From contig NC_088863.1 in the NCBI RefSeq assembly GCF_032884065.1, positions 67,058,919 through 67,122,918 of the forward strand: 64,000 bases of DNA, read 5' to 3'. Below the pieces are notes generated by a model, which was given only the letters and a program-made list of their open reading frames with translations, searched no databases and was not told the origin of the DNA. This stretch comes from Artemia franciscana (Eukaryota > Arthropoda > Branchiopoda > Anostraca > Artemiidae). This document shows positions 57,596 through 64,000 of this stretch, one piece after another (the stretch's first letter is position 1; the number at the start of each line of letters is the position of its first letter). Both the position numbers and the translations under genes were made by a program.

Positions 57596-59394
57596 TCATT
57601 GACTCATCTCTTTCCTGGTAATGTAATACTTTTTAAGGGGCTCAAAGATTCGATTGATCACAAAAACTGACCACGCAGAGCCAAGCATTTTTAATCGCAT
57701 TCGAAAGCTAGCATTTGCCACATCAGTATAATGCTTTGGAAAACCAAAAACCCGCTCAATTTCTGTAATCCAAATCTGGTCTCTTTCCCCAGTCAAAGTA
57801 TTCCTAATAGGTTTAGTCTTTTTGGGTCCTTGAAGGAGTGAATTCGGGTTAGTTGTTATTGTCCTTAGTTTTGAAAACTTGGATACACGATTAGTATCTA
57901 CTTCAATGAGATCACTAACAACAGGACTACCAGGAGAGTCAAAAATATTGCACAGACCTGGAATATTACCCCAAAAAAGACGCGGTCGCTTCTGTGCACT
58001 GAATGCAGCAGCATCAATTAGGACAGGATCACACTCGAAAAATTTAGAAATAGTTTGACGGCAGCGAGTGGCCATAGACGGCACATTTTCAAAAAGCCAA
58101 AACATATGGGTCTTCTGACTTCTTTGAAGAAATTTCATGACTCTGTAGTAGTCGAAAACTAAAAACCCACTGCTTGAATACAAGCCCAGACGATTAACAT
58201 TTGCTCCACTAAGCTCAGTGCAAGGTGGACCCCCAATTAAAATGTCTATTCTCCCTAAACTCTTCAGTTTCGCCTGCGTTAACATTTCAATTTGCCCTAT
58301 ACATTCAATAATATCTTTCAGCTCGACATTATTCACCAAAGTAGTATTAACCGAATCATAGTCAATTTCACATACGTAATATTTTTCAATTTCAAAATTG
58401 AGTTGTTTTAGAGCCAATAAGCCAGTTCCAATACCATCATATAGAGATAAAACACGAGCCTTAGCTTTCGCATATGGAAGAAACTGAGAGATACTAGTTT
58501 TCACTAAAGGCTGATATAATTCAGCCAAGCAATTGTGCCATTTCAGTCTGGGTTGAATGTACCTGATGGTATTATAAGAGCATATAGGACAAGACCAATC
58601 ATCAGAGTCCTTAACAATTAAGAAAAGTTTTAGGCACGGATCACAAAACGATTTTAAACACTCTTCGTCTTTGCACGTAATAGTACACTTAGGAGATGAA
58701 CATATGAGACAGCATAAATGCTTACCATCTGAGTCTGTGGCAAATAGCCCGCTTTTAAGCTCTTCCTTGCAGGTTGTACATACTTTTCCAATAAAATATG
58801 GATGATTAAACAAACCGCCGAGCTCAAAGCAGACCAAGCATAGACAAGATAAATCGCAATCAGATTCAAAAACTTCTTCACCTTTTTTAAAGCGATCTTT
58901 AGACTCTTGACACCTTTTCTTAATATGATATTCAGGAAGTATTTTTTTTGAATTGCGCTTCCTTAGTGAATTATGAAGCAAAGAAATTCCATTAGTTGCT
59001 GTCTGGTTAATACTCTCAGCAAACATCCTATTGATGGGAGAATAAGGAGCAGCTGTATCACAGTCTTGCTTAAAACCGGGATAAAAATGAGCTTCGTCAA
59101 TTACAGTTAGAATTTCTGAATGAATACCGAAAGGCCAACTGTCCTTAGAAATTTGGCCAGGAAAACCATCATTAGCCCATTCAAGTATATCAAACGACGT
59201 TGGTTTGTCTTTCAAAATAGCGTAAATAGTTAAAGCTTCTTTTAGTCCTTGACGAGTGGATCTTGATTTTCTTTGTCGGCACAGTTCATCATAGGTCAAT
59301 TCAAAGTCAAAAATATTCTTATCGCACACAACAATGCACTTTTTTTCTGCAAAGGAGTAGACCCATGAGTACCCATCTTCCAAACATTCAAAGC
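57596..59394 (-). CDS. DNMT3: DNMT3-like de novo DNA (cytosine-5) methyltransferase, 3' exon
   Basis: One open exon of about 598 codons reads, in order: the second half of a PWWP domain (YSWVYSFAEKKC and the following helices to ILEWANDGF, about residues 5-75); an ADD zinc module (about 176-290) with Cys pairs 182/185, 202/205, 225/228, 247/250 and 265/268; and the methyltransferase domain. Motif I is SLYDGIGTG (313-321), motif IV is GGPPCTELS with catalytic Cys388, motif VI is FENV (431-434), motif VIII is RPRLFWGN, motif X is LGSAWSV, and the end is FEPLKKYY. These match DNMT3 enzymes, which methylate unmodified CpG in the nucleus; ADD reads unmodified H3K4 and PWWP reads methylated H3K36. 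The exon begins at a TTTTTTTTAG acceptor (59395-59396) in phase 1; no ATG fits, so earlier exons are missing. Odd points are Thr in place of the usual Asn after the catalytic Cys and the lack of introns across three domains. Numbering counts from codon 59383. Confidence 0.92.
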
Positions 59395-59724
59395 CTAAAA
59401 AAAATTGCGAAATATATTTCTAAATCATATTTGATTACTTAATAAACCTCCCCATTCCTTATTGTCACTGCAAAAGGAAAAAATGACCATTTTATGAATA
59501 AGCAATTTACTCTTTCTCTTCGTAATAAACTAAAAACCCAGTTATCGTAACAAACTTATTACGTTATCGTAAGTAGTCTCTTCGTAACAAACTAATACCT
59601 TAGTTATTAGGGAAATGTATTGGCTTGAAAATCGAAGAAAAGTGGCTGCAACCATGATATTCTTCATACGCAGCACATTTTTTCTTTGTTTTTCTTTTCT
59701 TTCCAGAGCTTTCCGCTGGAACAT
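59395..59724 (-). other. Upstream intron or 5' flank of the methyltransferase gene
   Basis: A polypyrimidine tract and AG precede the exon. A basic open frame at 59542-59736 ends near an AAG/GTATTA donor-like site (about 59601), but it does not look like the missing PWWP half and its phase does not match the acceptor in that frame. I see no confident exon here. Confidence 0.4.
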
Positions 59725-61340
59725 CTGGAATATCATGTCAATTTGTTCAGCTCCCTGACAAGCCTACCAATTTTCATCGTCCTAGGTACAAAACTCGCCA
59801 AAGCACTGAACCCCACCCCCTAACTCCCCCAAAGAGAGCAAATCCAGTACGGTTATGTCAATCACGTTTTTACGACATTTCCTTATTCTACCCACCAAGT
59901 TTCATCCCGATTCATTCACTCTAAGCGTTTTCCAAGATTTCCAATTTCCCCTCCAACTCCCCTCAATGTAGACAGATCTGGTCGGATTTGAAATAAGAGC
60001 TATGAGACATGAGTTCCTTCTAAATACTTAATTTCATTAAGATCCGGTAACCCGTTCTTAAGTTAAAAATACCTCGATTTTTCTAATTTTTTCCAAATTA
60101 ACACCCCCTAGCTCCTCCAAAAAGAACGGATCCATTCCAATTATGTCAGTCACGTATCTAGAACTTGTGCTTATTCTTCTCATCAAGTTTCATCCCGATC
60201 TCTCCACTCTAAGCATTTTCCAAGATTTCTGTTTCACCTCTCCAACCCTGGGTTCGATTCGAGTCAAAAATAGAGCATATGAGACATAAGATACTTCTAT
60301 ATATCAAATTTCATTAAGATCCGATCACCTATTCGTAAGATAAAGATACCCAAATGTTCACGTTTTCCAAAAATTCCGGTTTCCCCCTTCAACTCCCTCC
60401 AATTTCGCAGGATCAGGTCAGAATTTTAAACAAGAGCTCTAAAGCAGAAGATCCTTCTAAACATCAAATTTCATTAAGATCTGATCACCCGTTCGTAAGT
60501 TACAAATACCTCTTTTTTCTAATTTTTCAAATTATTCCCCCCCCCCAACTCCACCAAAGAGAGCGGATCCGGTCCGGTTAAGTCGTCGCGTATCTTGGAC
60601 TTGTTTTTATTCTTCCCACGCAGTTTCATCATGATCTCCCCGCTTTAAGTATTTTCCAAGATTTCTGGTTCCCCACCCCCTTAATGACGCTGGATCCGGT
60701 CGGGATTTAAAATAAGAGATCTGAGTTACGAGGTCCTTCTTAATATGAAGTTTCATTAAGATCCGATAACTCCTTCGTAGGTACAAAATACGTCATTTTT
60801 CTAATTTTTCGAATTTAACCCCCCCCCCCCCAACTCCCCCAAATAGAGCGGATCCGTCCCAATTATGTCAATCATATATCTAGCACTTCTGCTTATTTTT
60901 CCCACCAAGTTTCATCCCAAATTCTCTAAAAGATTTTCCAAGATTTTAGGTTCATCCCCCCACTCCCCCTGATGTCACCGGATTCGGCCGGGATTTAAAA
61001 TAAGAGCTCTGAGACACGATATCCTTCCAAATATAAAATTGCCTTGAAATCCAATCACCGGTTCGTAAATTAAAAATACCTCATTTTTTCTAGTTTTTTT
61101 CTAATTATTCCGAATTAACCGTCCCCCCACTCTCCCTCTAATGGTCGAATCGGGGAAACAAACAATTTCTAATTTGATGTTGTCTGGTTTCTGATACGCC
61201 TGCCAAATTTCATCGTCTGGCTTACCTGGAAGTGCTTAAAGTAGCAAAACCGGGACAGACAGACAGACAGACTGACTGACAGACCGATAGAATTTGCGAT
61301 CGCTATATGTCACTTGGTAGATACCAGGTGCCATAAGAAC
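59725..61340 (+). repeat. Repeat family R, copy 4 (left end missing)
   Basis: It begins inside the element at TCCCTGACAAGCCTACCAAT and ends with GACAGACAGACAG repeats and the hairpin CACTTGGT-AGAT-ACCAGGTG followed by CCATAAG. Internal blocks start at 60039, 60316, 60476, 60758 and 61046. Its orientation is the same as copy 3 on the other side of the methyltransferase gene. Confidence 0.75.
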
Positions 61341-61346
61341 GATTAA

Positions 61347-61550
61347 TTTTGCTTTTTTGCCAGAAGAAAGATCACAGATGCGTGTTAATTACTTTCCGAA
61401 AGGATGGTTGCATCGAACCAGTGACCCTAGAAGATTGGGAGAGGGCTCATTTGATCGTAAATCAAAAGATTTGGTACTCTTTTGGAGCGACTAAAAATAT
61501 TGCTAAAAATATAACAGAACATAAAAATGGAGGCGAAGTTGGCTTTTAAT
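61347..61550 (+). repeat. Fragment of the composite repeat seen at 44525
   Basis: TTTTTTGCCAGAAGAAAGAT and GGATGCGTGTT-like sequence, then GACCCTAGAAGATTGGGAGA, follow the order of 44525-44660. A short open frame crosses it without a known domain. Confidence 0.5.
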
Positions 61551-62120
61551 TTCCAAAAAAAAAAAATATGGAATAATGCTATTGGCTAAGAGTAGCACCC
61601 CCCGCTGTATTCCCAGAGATACTTTTAACGGTTCTCCGACTTTTATCTCTTATCGTTACTTTTATCTGCTTTTTTCCGAATTAACTTAAGATATGATCGC
61701 TGAACATTTCACATTTTCTTGCTTTTGATACAAATAGTTTGCCTACATTTCTTTTGTTTTCGATTCCCATTATCTTGCTTCCTTGTTTCCATTATCTTGC
61801 TTGATTTTCTCAACAATGTACAACCAAAGAAGATAGTTTTGCGGTTCCTTCCCATATTTCGAATTTTTCGTTGACAGCATTAAAGCTAAAAGGAAACTAA
61901 ACCAAATATGAACAGAGGAGAAATACGGTCTCGGCATTCGCTTGGAGACTATTCTTTGTTTATTCCCGGAAACGGTCAAATTTTTGTCATATATTTCTTT
62001 CTAAAAATGTCCGACATAATTTAGCAAGTTTTAGCGCTAAAGAAGGGAGAATGGTCAGTGTGCGTCTTTTTGAAAGGTTTGAGTTATAATAGGAATTTAT
62101 TAGTCTTAAGATTAACATGG
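61551..62120. other. No gene seen
   Basis: AT-rich sequence. No features recognised. Confidence 0.5.
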
Positions 62121-62126
62121 TTTTTT

Positions 62127-62640
62127 GGAACATCGAATGGGGTAAAAAATAGAGTGGAAGACAATAAAACCGTCAGAAAAGGACCTTAGTTCTTGGAATA
62201 GCATAAAAGATGTGGAGCAACGTTAGATGGAAATATACAAGGGTGGAAAAGGCTAAAAACAACGGAAAGAGACTTTAATCATAAAATAACCTGAAAACGT
62301 TGGAGTAACGTCGCATTGGCTTAAAAGTGGGTGAAAAAAAACTAAAACCGCCAGAAAAGAACATTTGGGCTTGAATATCCCAAAAGAAGTTGGAGGAACG
62401 TTGCGTTGGACAAAAAGAGGGTACAGACAAGAAAAACGTCGGAAAGGACTTCACCTCTTGGGATAAGAGATCTTGGAGGCATGTTGCATTAAATTAAAAT
62501 AGGCTGGAAGACACTTAAAACAGTGGGAAATGACTTTGGGTCTAAGAGTGACCTACAAGATGTTGAGGAGCGCCAGCTGGGACTAAATAAGAATAGAAGA
62601 CTCCTAAAGTCTTGGAAAAGACAAGACCAAGTCGCAAGCG
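62127..62640. repeat. Degenerate 88-base tandem repeat, six units
   Basis: Units begin with GTTGGAGGAACGTTGCRTTGG-like sequence at about 62127, 62211, 62299, 62389, 62472 and 62561, spaced 82-90 bases. Each continues into a purine-rich part and AAAACCGYCAGAAAAGGAC. Confidence 0.65.
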
Positions 62641-62859
62641 TGTAAAAGAAAGTTACATCGGGAAAAGAGGGCCATACGAGACCAAAAGGCTTGGGAAAAG
62701 AATAGACCAATGGGACAAGATTTTTTCTTCGTGAAACTAATTGTAGGTTGATTTTTTTCTCCTCCATGAAACGTTGCATTTTATTTTATCGTCATGAAAG
62801 TTGTTTTATCTTGATTTTTATTCGTGAAACATCTTGCATATTGATTTTTTTTTTCAGTT

Positions 62860-63741
62860 GGCTTTTTATCTTTTTCCTTTCAGCGATCAGGTCCCATGTC
62901 TTTTGGGAGAGCCGTTCATCATTCAGTTTTGGACTGTACCCAATTGTTTATTCAGCCGCTTCTTGATAGCAGGACTTCATGTTCTCCCATATTGTCTCAA
63001 AATCTGCATCTTCAGGCAAAACAAGAGTTTTAAACTTATTGGATAATAGAATATTGAATAACATATTCAGTTCTTTGTCTTTTAGCTTTGCTGATGAGAA
63101 AAGTGGTTTTGCATGCCATGGGGACCTTCCTGTATGCTTTTTTAGGTTCAAAAGAATGGTGGCTATCATTAAATTGTAATCAGATCCTACATCTGCAACT
63201 CTATAAGCTCTGACGTCCTGCTGAATTGAGCACCATTTCCTATTAATGAGACAATGATCAATTTGGTTTCTTATTCGACCATCAGGTGAAGTCCAGGAGT
63301 ATTTCTGTATGTCTGGATGAGGAAAAATACGTTCCCCTATCGACAGATCATGTAAAAGGGCAAAATCAATCAGTAATTCCCCGTTGTCATTTCGCTATCC
63401 AATTCCATGCTTTCCGAGGACCTCTGGGCACAAAGTTTATTCATTTTGAATTTTGGCACTAAGATCTCCCAAGGGGCGTACCACATCATGTCTTCGTATG
63501 TCTTTAAAAACACCTGCTAATTCATTGTAGAAACTCTACTTACCCTCTGTGGATGCTCCACTCGTGGAGGCATAACTTGCTACTACGGACAATTTCGCGT
63601 GGGAACCGAGGAATCTAGTCGTTGTTATTCGTTATGATATTGGGGTCCAACTTATCAGAACTTTGGCGGGAATATTTGTTAACAGAAGGGTTTGTTACCG
63701 CTGTATATTATAGTATAATACACATATATTATATTATAGTA

Positions 63742-63806
<65 letters not shown>

Positions 63807-64000
63807 TATCTATATATATATAGTATATATTATAGTATAATCTTTGTCTATCACACCCGTCCATTGTACTTCAGAAAGAGCTAGAATATCAATTCTATAT
63901 TGAATCATCTGCTATATGACTTGTTCCGTCTTTGAGAGTTGGGACATAGTTCTCAAGTTCCAGAAGCCGAGTTTAACATTTTTTAGCAGTCAAAAATCTT
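62860..64000 (-). pseudogene. RTE-type LINE endonuclease, split by a (TA)n tract
   Basis: From the right edge the minus strand reads GFWNLRTMSQLSKTEQVIQ and ILALSEVQWTGV, the start of the endonuclease of RTE-like elements. After the TA tract come SSKLC-like and PLGDLSAKIQNE blocks, then SWTSPDGRIRNQIDHCLINR, the conserved SPDGxxxNQIDH motif, and VADVGSDYNLMIATILLNLK. The linker continues to LSQKTWDLIAERKKIKSQL near 62870. Stops and indels are frequent. This part is complementary to the RT remnant at 22690-23810. Confidence 0.75.
63741..63802. repeat. (TA)n microsatellite inside a LINE
   Basis: A TA run with flanking ATAGTATCTATA-type repeats (63715-63840) interrupts the endonuclease reading between ALSEVQWTGV and the next recognisable block. 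Confidence 0.85.

Noticed and set aside
59542-59736. Missing first exon of the methyltransferase gene
   Set aside because: A donor-like site is present, but the peptide does not resemble the PWWP start and the phase does not fit the acceptor at 59395.

Overview
The window is animal nuclear DNA that consists mostly of mobile elements. There are no operons, ribosome binding sites or dense prokaryotic genes. Instead there are LINE reverse transcriptases, Helitrons, Penelope-like elements, tRNA-derived SINEs, foldback elements, long (TA)n tracts, and one clear eukaryotic gene with a splice acceptor. The repeat mix and a DNMT3-type methyltransferase fit an arthropod; a crustacean such as a brine shrimp is only a guess, because no species-diagnostic sequence can be proved here.

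Layout. 1-1822: a degraded reading frame, one candidate exon (713-797, minus), a 468-base tandem duplication and a tRNA-SINE. 1823-6905: a nearly full-length but dead Helitron (A). 6906-9130: remnants of two LINEs. 9268-11600: an unclassified repeat family and a large tandem array. 11640-13782: a LINE whose ORF1 has PHD-like zinc fingers. 14160-20000: hairpins, minisatellite, direct duplications, a SINE split by a hAT-like foldback element, and two groups of long inverted repeats. 20577-22556: a (TA)n tract split by a non-autonomous Helitron (B). 22690-33860: three LINEs on the minus strand; the middle one (24310-30060) has ORF1, endonuclease and RT and is split by a Penelope-like element at 25951-27402. 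34651-37790: repeats. 37793-43805: a Helitron copy (C) enclosed by inverted repeats and T/A-rich arrays. 43885-46325: a second Penelope-like element with inserted repeats. 46325-51239: Helitron copies D and E and a second SINE family. 51325-56145: repeat family R, a LINE tail with RNase H, and a minisatellite. 57596-59394: a DNMT3-like gene lying between two R copies. 59725-64000: R copy, an 88-base tandem array and an RTE-type LINE endonuclease.

How the parts relate. The four coding Helitron copies (A, C, D, E) carry different lesions, so none could supply Rep-helicase alone. Their ends are shared with the short element B and with 250-305-base terminal units. Nested insertions give a relative order: LINE before Penelope-like element, SINE before foldback element, and (TA)n tract before Helitron B. 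The DNMT3-like gene is the only cellular gene called with confidence. It keeps the second half of a PWWP domain, a full ADD zinc module and all main methyltransferase motifs in one unusually long exon; its first exons are not visible.
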